DNA of 49,968 nt from Chloroflexota bacterium (GTDB lineage Bacteria; Chloroflexota; Dehalococcoidia; E44-bin15), in NCBI GenBank assembly GCA_030626475.1, contig DAOUOW010000004.1, positions 1 through 49,968 on the forward strand, given 5' to 3'. This document shows, piece by piece, positions 28,520 to 38,470 of the stretch. The position numbers and the translations under genes are program-made. The notes beneath the pieces are model-generated. The model saw only the letters and a list, made by a program, of their open reading frames with translations, ran no database searches and had not been told where the DNA came from. Positions within the stretch are counted from its first letter, which is position 1. Every line of letters begins with the position of its first letter.

Positions 28520-28596
28520 CCTAATCCCCTGTGGTAGAGAAGCCTGTTTCCGCTTTTTCGACCTAATCCCCTGTGGTGGAGAGGCCTGTTTCCGCT
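28520..28596. repeat. Two imperfect tandem copies of a 42-bp unit
   Basis: cctaatcccctgtggtagagaagcctgtttccgctttttcga / cctaatcccctgtggtggagaggcctgtttccgct. Confidence 0.85.
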
Positions 28597-28637
28597 ATCG
28601 AGACCACTGTGCCTTAAGCTGGCCTCATTGACACCAG

Positions 28638-28666
28638 CTATCCATTAATGTAATGTGAATGGATAG
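28638..28666. promoter_or_regulatory. 9-bp inverted repeat (possible operator) upstream of the M50 gene
   Basis: CTATCCATT-N11-AATGGATAG; lies beside a TTGACA at 28628-28633. Confidence 0.4.
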
Positions 28667-28687
28667 AGAGCGCGATCAAGGTCAAAA

Positions 28688-29806
28688 ATGGGTAGAGGGC
28701 TTCAATTAGGCAAGATATTCGGCATCCCTTTCCGTATTGACTACAGCTGGTTTGTCATCTTCCTGCTCATAACCACATCCCTCTCTCTTTTCATTTTCCC
28801 TGACGCCTATCCCGATTGGGGTGCAGCGCAGTACTGGATTGTGGGCATTGCCACCAGTCTCCTCTTCTTTGCCTCGGTGGTGGCCCACGAACTGGCACAT
28901 AGCGCTGTTAGCATCAGGAGCGGCATCCCGGTAAAGAGCATCACCCTCTTCATTTTCGGCGGCGTGGCCCACATAGCCCGCGAGGTAACACACCCCGCAA
29001 GCGAACTAAAAATGGCTGCCGCTGGACCCCTATGCAGCATAGCACTCTGCGGCTTATTTAGTGGTTTATGGTGGGTGAGCCGGGACTTCAGCGTTCACCT
29101 GTCCGCTCTAGCCTGGTACCTGGCGATAATTAACGGCATGCTCGCCGTCTTCAATATGATACCGGGCTTCCCCCTGGACGGAGGCAGGGTGCTGCGCTCC
29201 ATCCTGTGGATGATTACATCAAACTACCGGCGGGCTACCCGCATCGCCACCATGACCGGCTATGGCACCTCCTATCTATTTATCCTCGGCGGCATCGCCA
29301 TCTTTTTCTTTTTCGGCTTGCTTAACGGGCTGTGGCTGGTGTTTATTGGCTTTTTCCTTAATAGCGCAGCTAGATCGAGCTACCGCCAGTCTATGGTCCG
29401 CGATGCCCTCAAGGGGTTCGTGGCGAGGGATGTGATGACCAAGGGCTTGCCCTCGATTCCCCGCAACCTCACCATCAAGGAACTGGTTCAAAGTCAGCTT
29501 CTCATCAGCAGCAGTCCCTGCTTTCTGGTTGCCGATGGGGAAAGATTGGAGGGGGTTTTGACCCTGCACCAAATAAAGGAATTGCCCAGGGAGGATTGGG
29601 ACATTACCACTGTGGGGCAGGCGATGACCCCGGTGGAAAAACTGAAGGCAGTCAAGCCTAGCGATGACGTTATCAGCATGCTGGAGCGAATGGAGGAGGG
29701 GACTCTAAACCTGGTAACAGTGGTAGAGGAGGGGAGGATGTTGGGGCTCATCTTGCGCGAAAATGTGATCCAGTTTGCCTACAGGCTGCAAGAGTTACGG
29801 ACTTAA
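28688..29806 (+). CDS. M50 site-2-protease family metalloprotease with C-terminal CBS-like region
   Basis: [19 protein letters not shown] (HExxH), [17 protein letters not shown]-terminal RDVMTKG...VGQAMTP. Confidence 0.92.
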   Translation: MGRGLQLGKIFGIPFRIDYSWFVIFLLITTSLSLFIFPDAYPDWGAAQYWIVGIATSLLFFASVVAHELAHSAVSIRSGIPVKSITLFIFGGVAHIAREVTHPASELKMAAAGPLCSIALCGLFSGLWWVSRDFSVHLSALAWYLAIINGMLAVFNMIPGFPLDGGRVLRSILWMITSNYRRATRIATMTGYGTSYLFILGGIAIFFFFGLLNGLWLVFIGFFLNSAARSSYRQSMVRDALKGFVARDVMTKGLPSIPRNLTIKELVQSQLLISSSPCFLVADGERLEGVLTLHQIKELPREDWDITTVGQAMTPVEKLKAVKPSDDVISMLERMEEGTLNLVTVVEEGRMLGLILRENVIQFAYRLQELRT

Positions 29807-29864
29807 GAGTGCTTCGGCGGGAAACAAATTCTCCTGGTCTGTAATACGCCGATATTTCTCAAGG

Positions 29865-31043
29865 ATGGGAACCTTGGACAGAAAAAAATTAAAGGCCACG
29901 GTAGCACAAGAGGTGGAGGCTCGCCAGGAGGAGCTTATCAAGCTCAGCCTCAAGATTCACCAAAACCCGGAACTAGGGTTCCAAGAGAAAAAGGCATCCC
30001 AATGGCTAACTTCCTACCTTAAACGAAACGGCTTTAAGGTCGAAAAAGGGATTTGCCAGCTGGCCACAGCCTTCAAAGGGGAATATGGCTCGGGGAAACC
30101 GAGGATAGCGCTGCTTGCTGAATATGATGCCCTGCCCCAGATGGGACATGCCTGCGGTCACAATATAATAGCTGCCATCGCTGTCGGTGCTGGCATTGCC
30201 TCAAGAGACGCCATTGACCAACTGGGAGGCACTGTTTTGGTTATCGGCACCCCCGCTGAAGAGCTTCATGGGGGCAAGGGAATCATGGTCAACAGGGGCG
30301 CTTTCGATGATGTGGATGCCGCCCTGATAGTGCATCCCAGCGTGCTCGACACTGCCAGCTCCCGGGCCCTGGCCTGCATCGGCCTGGAGGTGGAATTCTG
30401 GGGCAAAGCAGCTCATGCCGCAGCCCGCCCCGAGGAGGGGATCAATGCCCTGGAGGCCATGATCCAGTCCTTCAACGGGATCAACTCCCTGAGGCAACAC
30501 ATTAGGGATCGGGCCCGCATCCATGGTATCATCACCCGTGGGGGAGAGGCAGCAAATATCGTCCCCTCCTATACTGCGGGGAGCTTCCTTGTGCGCGCTG
30601 AGGATGAGGCCTATCTTGATGCATTAAAGGGAAAGGTGCTAAACTGTTTCCAAGCAGCTTCCCTAGCTAGCGGGGCTCGCCTGGAGTATAAGTGGTCGGA
30701 GGTATATTACGCCCCGATGCGTATCAACCATGCTCTGGCAGAGTTGTTCACCAAAAATATGGAGGCTTTGGGGCGCAAGGTGGCACCACCCATGAGGCGG
30801 GCTTTCGGCAGCACCGACATGGGTAATGTCAGCGCCGTGGTGCCCAGCATTCATCCTATGATAGCCATAGCCCCTATCGAGGTTCTAGCCCATTCGCCGG
30901 AGTTTGCCTCCGCCGCTGCTTCGGAAGCAGGACATCGGGGGCTTATAGACGGAGCGAAGGCTTTGGCCATGACCGTGGTCGACCTGATCGCCCAGCCTGA
31001 GGCCATGGACAAGGTCAGGGAGGAATTCCTCGCTTCGGAATAA
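29865..31043 (+). CDS. M20 family amidohydrolase
   Basis: LSLKIHQNPELGFQEKKASQWL, LLAEYDALPQMGHACGHN, GTPAEELHGGKG, FGSTDMGNVS. ATG 29865 preferred over the track start at 29775, which overlaps the M50 gene. Confidence 0.9.
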   Translation: MGTLDRKKLKATVAQEVEARQEELIKLSLKIHQNPELGFQEKKASQWLTSYLKRNGFKVEKGICQLATAFKGEYGSGKPRIALLAEYDALPQMGHACGHNIIAAIAVGAGIASRDAIDQLGGTVLVIGTPAEELHGGKGIMVNRGAFDDVDAALIVHPSVLDTASSRALACIGLEVEFWGKAAHAAARPEEGINALEAMIQSFNGINSLRQHIRDRARIHGIITRGGEAANIVPSYTAGSFLVRAEDEAYLDALKGKVLNCFQAASLASGARLEYKWSEVYYAPMRINHALAELFTKNMEALGRKVAPPMRRAFGSTDMGNVSAVVPSIHPMIAIAPIEVLAHSPEFASAAASEAGHRGLIDGAKALAMTVVDLIAQPEAMDKVREEFLASE

Positions 31044-31065
31044 ATGGGTAAGGCAGGGGACACAA

Positions 31066-32034
31066 GTGATGGAGGTCTACCTCGGTATCGATGTTGGCTC
31101 GGTGACCACCAAACTTGCTGTGCTGGACAAAGAGGACCAGCTTATCGATGCTCTCTATCTGCGCACCGCGGGTAAGCCAATCGCTGTGGTGCAGGAGGGT
31201 CTGAGAGAGATTGCCCGGCGATTATCATCAGATGTCCAGATCAAGGGTGTGGGCACCACAGGGAGCGCCCGCTACCTGGCGGGTGTGATTGTCAGCGCCG
31301 ATGTAATTAAGAACGAGGTCACTTGCCAGGCTGTGGCCGCGCTTCAATACTTCCCCGAGGTGCAAACAGTGATCGAGATCGGGGGGCAGGATAGCAAGAT
31401 CATCATAATCCGCAACGGTATCATTACCGACTTTGGCATGAACACAGTGTGCGCTGCGGGCACAGGAAGCTTCCTCGACCAGCAGGCATCACGGCTGAAC
31501 ATGAGGATCGAGGATTTTGGGGAGAGAGCGCTTGAGAGCAAAAAGCCGGTGCGCATCACCGGGCGGTGCACCGTTTTTGCTGAGTCAGACATGATCCACA
31601 AGCAGCAAATGGGGCACCGCATTGAGGATATCATCTACGGGCTTTGCCAGGCACTGGTGCGAAACTACCTGAACAACGTCGGTTTGGGGAAGGAAATTCT
31701 AGCCCCCATAGTGTTTCAGGGGGGCGTTGCCTTTAACCAAGGCATTGTCAGGGCCCTGGAGGAAATCCTAGAGGCCAAGGTCACTGTCCTCCCCCACCAT
31801 GAGGTGATGGGGGCCATTGGGGCAGCGCTCCTGGTCCACGAGGAGATGGCGGCGCGCGGCGACGGCACCAAGTTCAAGGGGTTTGGAGTAGCTGACGCCC
31901 ATTTCCGCACCTCCTCCTTCGAATGCAAAGCCTGCCCCAGTATGTGTGAGGTCGCCCAGCTCTTCCTCGATGGCAAGGTGCTCGCCCGATGGGGAGGACG
32001 CTGCGATATATGGGATATAATGACATGCACCTGA
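31066..32034 (+). CDS. BadF/BadG/BcrA/BcrD-type CoA-substrate-specific enzyme activase
   Basis: LGIDVGSVTTKLAVLD, EIGGQDSKIIIIRNGIITDFGMNTVCAAGTGSFLDQQASRL, GRCTVFAESDMIHKQQ, VFQGGVAFNQGI. Confidence 0.93.
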   Translation: MMEVYLGIDVGSVTTKLAVLDKEDQLIDALYLRTAGKPIAVVQEGLREIARRLSSDVQIKGVGTTGSARYLAGVIVSADVIKNEVTCQAVAALQYFPEVQTVIEIGGQDSKIIIIRNGIITDFGMNTVCAAGTGSFLDQQASRLNMRIEDFGERALESKKPVRITGRCTVFAESDMIHKQQMGHRIEDIIYGLCQALVRNYLNNVGLGKEILAPIVFQGGVAFNQGIVRALEEILEAKVTVLPHHEVMGAIGAALLVHEEMAARGDGTKFKGFGVADAHFRTSSFECKACPSMCEVAQLFLDGKVLARWGGRCDIWDIMTCT

Positions 32035-32041
32035 GGAGAAG

Positions 32042-33025
32042 ATGAGAATCGCTGTTGACGCTATGGGGGGTGAGCATGCTCCCCAAGAGGTGGTGAGGGG
32101 GGCAATGATGGCGTGCCGCGATCATTGTGGAGAAATAGTGCTGGTGGGCAAGGAGAGCACCCTCCGCTCTGAACTGGCAAACTACCACCCCAGAGACTTA
32201 GACCTCTCCATTGTTGACGCCAATGAAGTGGTCGAGTTGCATGAGCATCCGGCACAGGCAGTGCGGCAAAAGCAGGACTCATCCATTGTCGTGGCCATGA
32301 ACCTGCTCAAGAAGGGCGATGTCTCTGCCTTCGTCTCCGCCGGTAATAGCGGGGCGGTGATGGCGGCAGCACTCCTTATCCTGGGCAGCATCGAGGGGAT
32401 CGAGCGCCCCGCCCTAGGGTTCCTGTTCTCCGCTCCTGAGCATCCCGTTCTTCTGCTGGATGTGGGGGCCAATGCCGATTGCAAACCAAGCTTTCTGGTT
32501 CAGTTTGCTCAAATGGGCAGCGTCTATATGGAGCGGGTGTTCGCTTTGGAGCGCCCCAAAATTGGACTCCTCAGCAATGGGGAGGAGGAAAACAAGGGGA
32601 ACCAGCTAGTGCGGGAGTGCCACCAGCTGCTCAAAAACACCAGCCTAAACTTTATTGGCAATGTGGAAGGCAATGACGTAGTCACCGGGAAGGCAGATGT
32701 GGTGGTCACCGATGGCTTCACCGGCAATGTGATGATCAAGGAAGGCGAAGGCCTGGGCGAGCTGGTGCTCCATTCGCTGCGGCGAACGCTAGCGGGGAGA
32801 CCTCGCCTCAGGATTGCAGCCTTCTTTTTTGGGTCTGCTCTGCGCCACGCCATCAAGGGCTTGGACTATTCCGAACACGGCGGGGCGCCCCTGCTGGGGG
32901 TGAATGGAAATGTGATCATTGCTCATGGAAGAAGCAACGCCAAGGCAATCAGAAACGCCGTCTTCATGGCCAAACAGGCGGTGGAACAGGGAGTTTTGGA
33001 GGCACTGAGAACAGGGATAAAATGA
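32042..33025 (+). CDS. plsX: Phosphate acyltransferase PlsX
   Basis: MRIAVDAMGGEHAPQEVVRGA, SAGNSGAVMAAALLILG, GLLSNGEEENKGNQLVRE, VVVTDGFTGNVMIKEGEG. Confidence 0.96.
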   Translation: MRIAVDAMGGEHAPQEVVRGAMMACRDHCGEIVLVGKESTLRSELANYHPRDLDLSIVDANEVVELHEHPAQAVRQKQDSSIVVAMNLLKKGDVSAFVSAGNSGAVMAAALLILGSIEGIERPALGFLFSAPEHPVLLLDVGANADCKPSFLVQFAQMGSVYMERVFALERPKIGLLSNGEEENKGNQLVRECHQLLKNTSLNFIGNVEGNDVVTGKADVVVTDGFTGNVMIKEGEGLGELVLHSLRRTLAGRPRLRIAAFFFGSALRHAIKGLDYSEHGGAPLLGVNGNVIIAHGRSNAKAIRNAVFMAKQAVEQGVLEALRTGIK

Positions 33026-33040
33026 AGAGAAGGAGCGATT

Positions 33041-33367
33041 ATGGCAAATTCGGTCACTGTTACTGAAGAAAACTTCGACCAAATGGTGCTTAAGGCAAAA
33101 ACACCAGTGCTGGTGGATTTTTGGGCCCCATGGTGCGCCCCTTGCGTGGCGGTGGCCCCGATACTGGAGGAGCTCGCCGCAGAGTATGAGGGGAAAATAG
33201 GCATTGCCAGGCTCAATGTTGATGACGCCCCCACACTTGCCTCAAGGTATGGCATTTCCGCCATCCCCAACCTCATCATCTTTAATGGGGGAAAGCCCGT
33301 TTCGCAGATCGTGGGCTACCGGCCCAAAGCTGAGCTGAAGAAGGCTCTGGACCAGACCCTCACCTAA
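33041..33367 (+). CDS. trxA: Thioredoxin (WCAPC active site)
   Basis: VLVDFWAPWCAPCVAVAPILEELA..., YGISAIPNLIIFNGGKPV. Confidence 0.93.
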   Translation: MANSVTVTEENFDQMVLKAKTPVLVDFWAPWCAPCVAVAPILEELAAEYEGKIGIARLNVDDAPTLASRYGISAIPNLIIFNGGKPVSQIVGYRPKAELKKALDQTLT

Positions 33368-33393
33368 TCCCCACGGCAGGAGGGAGGTTTGCT

Positions 33394-34317
33394 ATGGATA
33401 GGGCCTACGATGTGATCGTCATCGGGGGAGGGCCAGCGGGCTTGAGCGCCGGGCTATATGCTGCCAGAGCCAGCCTGAGCACGCTGCTTATTGAAAAGGG
33501 CATCCTCGGCGGTCAGATCGCCAATGTAGGGCATGTGGAGAACTATCCCGGCTTTCCTGAGGGCATCTCCGGCTTTGAGCTTGGTCAAGCAATGCACCAG
33601 CAGGCGACCAAATACGGACTGGAGACAGTTGCCGCCGCAGTCACCGCTATCGAGCTGACGGAGAAAGGCAAGGTGGTAAAGACCACAGAAGGCGAATACC
33701 TGGCGAAGGCATTGATCCTGGCCACAGGCGCTGAGCCCAACAGGCTGGGCGTGCCTGGAGAGGAGAGATTATTGGGCCACGGGGTCTCTTACTGCGCCAC
33801 CTGCGATGGCCCGCTGTTCAGAGATAAGGTTGTAGCGGTAATCGGGGGTGGGGACTCAGCGGTGGAGGAGGGACTAATACTCACCAGATTTGCTTCCAAG
33901 GTGATTTTGATTCACCGTCGTGACCAGCTTCGCGCGAGCAAGCTCCCTCAGCAAAGGGCCTTTGCCAACAAGAAAATGGAGTTCCTGTGGGACACGGTGG
34001 TGGAGGAAATCACTGGCGACGATAAGGTTAAAGGGCTCAGCCTGCGCAATGTAAAAACGGGACAGAGATCAACCCTGGAGGTATCAGGGGTCTTTATCTA
34101 CGTCGGGCTGCATCCCAACACTGAGTTTCTTAGAGGGCTTCTACGCCTCGATGCCCAGGGGCACGTGGTCACAAATGAGGAGATGGAAACAGAAATCGCC
34201 GGCATTTTTGCTGCTGGCGATATTCGCCAAAATTCGCCGAGACAGGCCATCACCGCAGCGGGGGATGGGGCTACCGCTGCCCTCTCCGCAGAGAAGTTTC
34301 TCAGCGAACAAAAATAA
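33394..34317 (+). CDS. trxB: Thioredoxin-disulfide reductase
   Basis: YDVIVIGGGPAGLSAGLYAARA, YCATCDGPLFRDKVVAVIGGGDSAVEEG, GIFAAGDIR. Confidence 0.95.
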   Translation: MDRAYDVIVIGGGPAGLSAGLYAARASLSTLLIEKGILGGQIANVGHVENYPGFPEGISGFELGQAMHQQATKYGLETVAAAVTAIELTEKGKVVKTTEGEYLAKALILATGAEPNRLGVPGEERLLGHGVSYCATCDGPLFRDKVVAVIGGGDSAVEEGLILTRFASKVILIHRRDQLRASKLPQQRAFANKKMEFLWDTVVEEITGDDKVKGLSLRNVKTGQRSTLEVSGVFIYVGLHPNTEFLRGLLRLDAQGHVVTNEEMETEIAGIFAAGDIRQNSPRQAITAAGDGATAALSAEKFLSEQK

Positions 34318-34358
34318 AAAATTAGGGATTGCTTCTGTTCAGCCCTGGTCTTTTTTAG

Positions 34359-34619
34359 CTACTCGTCCTCTATTCCCCTCTCCTTAAGATAGTCAATGGC
34401 GTCCTGAAGCGTCTTTAACCCTTCTGCTTCCTCATCAGATATTCGTAGCTCCCTGTTGTCGTTGCTGAACTCCTCCTCTATGGCCATGACCAGCTCCACC
34501 AGGTCCAGGGAGTCAGCGTTCAGGTCATCGGTGAAAGAGGTAGAGGGAACTACCTGCTCCTCCTCCGCTCCCAATTGATCGATAACGATCTTCTTCAACC
34601 TCTCGAAGACGGTCGTCAA
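34359..34619 (-). CDS. acpP: Acyl carrier protein
   Basis: [24 protein letters not shown] (DSL phosphopantetheine site). Confidence 0.95.
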   Translation of the reverse strand: MTTVFERLKKIVIDQLGAEEEQVVPSTSFTDDLNADSLDLVELVMAIEEEFSNDNRELRISDEEAEGLKTLQDAIDYLKERGIEDE

Positions 34620-34637
34620 CTTGCACCCCCCTTCCTT

Positions 34638-35045
34638 CTATCTATTGGCTTGAGCACTAACCGTGCCCAGAACTCCGTTGATGAACTTTGGGGAATTATC
34701 ACTGCCAAAGGTCTTGGCCAGCTCCACTGCTTCATTGATGGCAGCTTTCACCGGAACCTTATTATTCAACAAAATCTCAAAGATGGCAAGCCTCAAAATG
34801 TTTCTATCGATAGTAGCCAGTTGTGCCACAGGCCAGGCCGGGGCATAGGTTTGAATCATATTATCAATTCTCTCCTTGTTTGTCAAAACCCCGCTCACCA
34901 GCTCCCGGGCAAAGCTCGCCCCCGCTTCAGGCAAAGAGGCCTCAGCCAATAATCGCTCCAGGGCTTCCTCGGCATCGTGTGCTACCGAGTCGCCCTCAAA
35001 AAGGGCCTGAAGCGCTATCGTTCTCGCCCTTCTCCTTACCCCCAT
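34638..35045 (-). CDS. nusB: Transcription antitermination factor NusB
   Basis: RARTIALQALFEGD..., PVAQLATIDRNILRLAIFEIL, PVKAAINEAVELAKTFGSDNSPKFINGVLG. Confidence 0.95.
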   Translation of the reverse strand: MGVRRRARTIALQALFEGDSVAHDAEEALERLLAEASLPEAGASFARELVSGVLTNKERIDNMIQTYAPAWPVAQLATIDRNILRLAIFEILLNNKVPVKAAINEAVELAKTFGSDNSPKFINGVLGTVSAQANR

Positions 35046-35046
35046 T

Positions 35047-35082
35047 TTTTCGCCCTTTTTCGCCCCTTTTCGCCCTATTTGC
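35047..35082. repeat. Short direct repeats TTTTCGCCC (GGGCGAAAA on the minus strand) upstream of nusB
   Basis: ttttttcgccctttttcgccccttttcgccctattt, three close copies. Confidence 0.7.
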
Positions 35083-35138
35083 TGATTTTATACTAGCTGT
35101 TTTTCCTGTCGTTATCTTCTCATGGCAGTCAAGCCCGC

Positions 35139-36347
35139 TCAGTAGTCCCGAAGCAGATGAAGGTTTCCGATCCTCACCCTTTTAAGCCCCGCTTCTTTTG
35201 CCACTTCAAGGCACTCAGAGGCAACCCGCCGCGAGGTGGTGGGCAGATCGCCCATAAAAAATTGGGGATGGAATGCGAGAAGGCTATAGGGAATATCGGG
35301 ATTGAGGGCGGCGATAAACGAGGCGAGCCTCGCCACTTCCTCCCTATCGATATATCCCGGGATGAGCAGGGTGCTGGCCGCCAAGAAGGGTGGCGATGGC
35401 CTCTCTCTGGTATACTGGGCCAGGAGCTGAAAATTCTCCAGCGTCCTCTTGTTGCTCACACCGCAGAGGGCGATGTTAAGCTCCTCGCTCCAGGCCTTGA
35501 GGTCAACTTTGATGCAGCCTCCCGATTCCAGAGAAAGCTCGGCGGCTTGCCTCAGCAGCGCTGGATGCATCGAGCCATTGGTCTCCCAGCAGATGCGCAG
35601 GATTCTGCCCTTATTTCGCTCCAGGGCAAGGCGAGAGGCGCGAAGGGAATGAGGAAGCTGTGGCGTAGGGTCACCGCCAAAGTAGCAAATACAAGAGGTT
35701 TTTTCGTCCACCTGGTCGGCGAGCTCAGAAGCCGTTATCCTCGCCTCCTTGCTTGCCTCCAGGCGGTAGTGCCAATTCTGGCAAAAGAGGCAATCAAAAG
35801 AGCAGGCGTGGTAAAAAACAGCCAGGTTTTTGTAGCCGTGTTCGGGTCCCTCTCTATAAGCAAAATGGGGGTAGCCGGCCCCCGTCCCCCCAGGGCAGAC
35901 CCAATCGGCGACGCAGTTGGTGGGCAGGGGATCATAATACCAGCTGACGTTCCCCTTATCGGCGCTGGCTCCGATGAATCTGCCCTCCCTATTTTGGCGC
36001 AGTCCGCAGTAGCTTTTCCGACCTTGACCAATAAGGCACTCATTGACGCAAAGGTTGCATTGCTTTCCCCCTTCATCTTTGGGGGGCGTTGGTGGCAGAT
36101 CGAAAGGGTTTCTCGCCTCGAGGTGCGCCTTCTCGATATAGGGCAGAGCGGCTTCGAAATCGGAACGGATACAATCAGGGCAAAGCTCCAGGGCCTGGGA
36201 GATAAGAAATGACTCCCGGCCACAGACCAGGCACTTGACAGTGGTTTTAGCTGATAGGTCTTGGCGTGGCAGCATCATCTCAAACTGAGCCCATAGATAA
36301 GATTGGGGGCAGAAATAGTTTCTCTTCCTCCACCGGCCCCTCATCAC
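35139..36347 (-). CDS. Radical SAM protein, AmmeMemoRadiSam / PflA-like
   Basis: CNLCVNECLIGQGRKSYCGLRQN; ACSFDCLFCQNWHYR (Cx3Cx2C); ICWETNGSM; VDLKAWSEELN. Confidence 0.85.
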   Translation of the reverse strand: MMRGRWRKRNYFCPQSYLWAQFEMMLPRQDLSAKTTVKCLVCGRESFLISQALELCPDCIRSDFEAALPYIEKAHLEARNPFDLPPTPPKDEGGKQCNLCVNECLIGQGRKSYCGLRQNREGRFIGASADKGNVSWYYDPLPTNCVADWVCPGGTGAGYPHFAYREGPEHGYKNLAVFYHACSFDCLFCQNWHYRLEASKEARITASELADQVDEKTSCICYFGGDPTPQLPHSLRASRLALERNKGRILRICWETNGSMHPALLRQAAELSLESGGCIKVDLKAWSEELNIALCGVSNKRTLENFQLLAQYTRERPSPPFLAASTLLIPGYIDREEVARLASFIAALNPDIPYSLLAFHPQFFMGDLPTTSRRVASECLEVAKEAGLKRVRIGNLHLLRDY

Positions 36348-36384
36348 CTCAAGGGAACCAGGTCACGTCAACAGAGGCAAAAAA

Positions 36385-37314
36385 TTAGATGCTCATCTCT
36401 CTTACAGAGCTAGCATCTTCGAGATTCAAAATCTGTGCTTCGGTGTTAATCCTCTTAATGAGACCGCTCAATACCTGCCCCGGACCGATCTCAATGAAGG
36501 TGTCGACGCCAGCGTCCACCATGTACTCCACGCTCTTTTGCCACTGAACGCAGTGCAAGAGCTGGCGCAGGAGTTCCTCCTTTACTTCATCAGCTGTGGT
36601 AACTGGCTGGGCAGTGCTATTCACCACAATAGGGGTGGAGGGGTGGCGAAAGTCGAGCTCGGAGATGGCGTTAGCTATTCCCTCAGCGGCAGGCTGCATC
36701 AGGGGAGAATGAAAGGCGCCGCTCACATTGAGCGGTACGGTGCGGCGCGCCCCCATTGCCCGAGCCAGGTCCAGGGCCCGAACCATGGCCTCCCTGGTGC
36801 CGCTGACCACGATCTGCCCCGGTGAGTTGAGGTTGGCGGTCTGGGCACCGGTCTCCTGACAAACCTGCTCCACGGAGACGTCGTCGAGGCCAATGATGGC
36901 TACCATGCCTCCAGGCACCCTGTCCCCTGCCTCCTGCATCAACCTTCCCCTCTCCCGGGTAAGCCGAACCGCATCCACGAAGTCAAGCACCTGGGCAGCA
37001 ACCAGCGCCGTATACTCGCCAAGACTATGCCCCGCCATAAAGGCAGGGCATACCATTCGACCAGCTACTTGGGAAAGGGCCTTGAGGCAGGCAAAGCTTA
37101 CGGTGAGGATCGCTGGTTGGGCATTGACCGTCTGGGCAAGTTCCTCCTCAGGTCCCTCAAAGCAAAGGCGCGAGAGGGGGAATCCCAGAGCATCATCGGC
37201 CTCCTCAAATACCTCTCTTGCTGAGGAAAAGTTATGATAAAGATCGCGCCCCATGCCTACCTGCTGTGAACCCTGGCCCGGGAAGACATAGGCCAATCTT
37301 CCTTGTTCAGCCAT
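36385..37314 (-). CDS. fabD: Malonyl-CoA:ACP transacylase
   Basis: YVFPGQGSQQVGMGRDLY, FMAGHSLGEYTAL, VSGAFHSPLMQPAAEG. Confidence 0.95.
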   Translation of the reverse strand: MAEQGRLAYVFPGQGSQQVGMGRDLYHNFSSAREVFEEADDALGFPLSRLCFEGPEEELAQTVNAQPAILTVSFACLKALSQVAGRMVCPAFMAGHSLGEYTALVAAQVLDFVDAVRLTRERGRLMQEAGDRVPGGMVAIIGLDDVSVEQVCQETGAQTANLNSPGQIVVSGTREAMVRALDLARAMGARRTVPLNVSGAFHSPLMQPAAEGIANAISELDFRHPSTPIVVNSTAQPVTTADEVKEELLRQLLHCVQWQKSVEYMVDAGVDTFIEIGPGQVLSGLIKRINTEAQILNLEDASSVREMSI

Positions 37315-38263
37315 GTCGAACTCCTACATAAGAATTGCTCAATCTGGCAATTATGCTCTCAGCCTGGTCAACGATTTCCTTGATGATGACCGCCGCCGGC
37401 TTTATCTCACCTATCAGCCCAGCGATCTGCCCCGCCATCACCGAGCCTTCCTCGGTATCGCCCTCGAGGGCGGCTAACTCTAGCTTGCCCTGGCCAAGGA
37501 GCTCCAGCTCCTCCACTGAGGCACCTCCCTTCTCCAGGGCCTGAAACTGACGCGTTAGCCTATTCTCAATACAGCGTACCGGATGCCCGGTAGCATGTCC
37601 AGTGGCCACCGTGGACCGGTCGCGCGCCTCGAGGACCTTCCGCTTGAAATTGGGATGAGCCACGCACTCCTCAGCACAGACAAAGCGGGTGCCAAGCTGC
37701 ACACCTTGCGCTCCTAAACAGAGGGCAGCAGCAAGGCCTCGCCCATCGCCAATCCCGCCCGCAGCCACTACCGGTATTGTAACGCCATCCACCACTTGGG
37801 GCACCAGGGCCATGGTAGCAGTCTCCCCGATATGTCCCCCCGACTCCAGCCCCTCAGCTATCAGGGCATCAGCCCCCGCTCGCTCCAGGCGTTTGGCCAG
37901 GGCAACACTGGAGACCACCGGCATCACCTTTATCCCCGCCTCCTTAAAAGTGGGGATATAGACTCCCGGATTCCCACCACCGGTAGTGACAATAGAAACC
38001 CCCTCCTCAAGGACAACCTGAATAACTTCCTCAAGAAAGGGGGTCATGAGCATGATATTCAGCGCAAAGGGTTTTGAGGTCCGCTCCCTGGTAGCACGAA
38101 TCTGCTCCCGTACCCAGCTCGGGGGGGCATTACCGGCACCAATAATCCCCAGCCCACCACCATTGGAGACGGCAGAGGCAAGCTCAGCGGTGCCGAGCCA
38201 GGCCATCCCCCCCTGCATCACAGGGTACTCAATGCCAAAAAGGTCACAGATCACAGTGCGCAT
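37307..38263 (-). CDS. fabK: FabK-like enoyl-ACP reductase / nitronate monooxygenase family
   Basis: YPVMQGGMAWLGTAELASAVSNGGGLGIIG, AEGLESGGHIGE, PVVAAGGIGDGRGLAAALCLGAQGVQLGTRF. Confidence 0.85.
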   Translation of the reverse strand: MRTVICDLFGIEYPVMQGGMAWLGTAELASAVSNGGGLGIIGAGNAPPSWVREQIRATRERTSKPFALNIMLMTPFLEEVIQVVLEEGVSIVTTGGGNPGVYIPTFKEAGIKVMPVVSSVALAKRLERAGADALIAEGLESGGHIGETATMALVPQVVDGVTIPVVAAGGIGDGRGLAAALCLGAQGVQLGTRFVCAEECVAHPNFKRKVLEARDRSTVATGHATGHPVRCIENRLTRQFQALEKGGASVEELELLGQGKLELAALEGDTEEGSVMAGQIAGLIGEIKPAAVIIKEIVDQAESIIARLSNSYVGVRHG

Positions 38264-38272
38264 CTTAGCCTA

Positions 38273-38467
38273 TTACCCTTTTTCCCTCTCCGGCTTAACC
38301 TCCATCACTTGCCTTCCCCCATAGCTTCCGCATGTAGGACAAACGTGGTGCGCCAGTTTAGGGCTGTGGCATTGGGGGCAATAATCGATGGCAGGCAGAG
38401 ATAAAGCCATGTGACTACGCCTCTCTCCCTTGCGCGCCTTGGAGACCTTTCTCTTAGGTACTGCCAT
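38273..38467 (-). CDS. rpmF: 50S ribosomal protein L32
   Basis: MAVPKRKVSKARKGERRSHMALSLPAIDYCPQCHSPKLAHHVCPTCGSYGGRQV. Confidence 0.95.
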   Translation of the reverse strand: MAVPKRKVSKARKGERRSHMALSLPAIDYCPQCHSPKLAHHVCPTCGSYGGRQVMEVKPEREKG

Positions 38468-38470
38468 CGC

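Noticed and set aside
35047-35082. TTTTCGCCC repeats as a CRISPR array
   Set aside because: Units of about 10 bp with no unique spacers and no cas genes.
35157-36212. 351-aa plus-strand ORF
   Set aside because: Antisense to the well-supported radical SAM gene; no recognisable domain; long shadow ORFs are expected in high-GC DNA.
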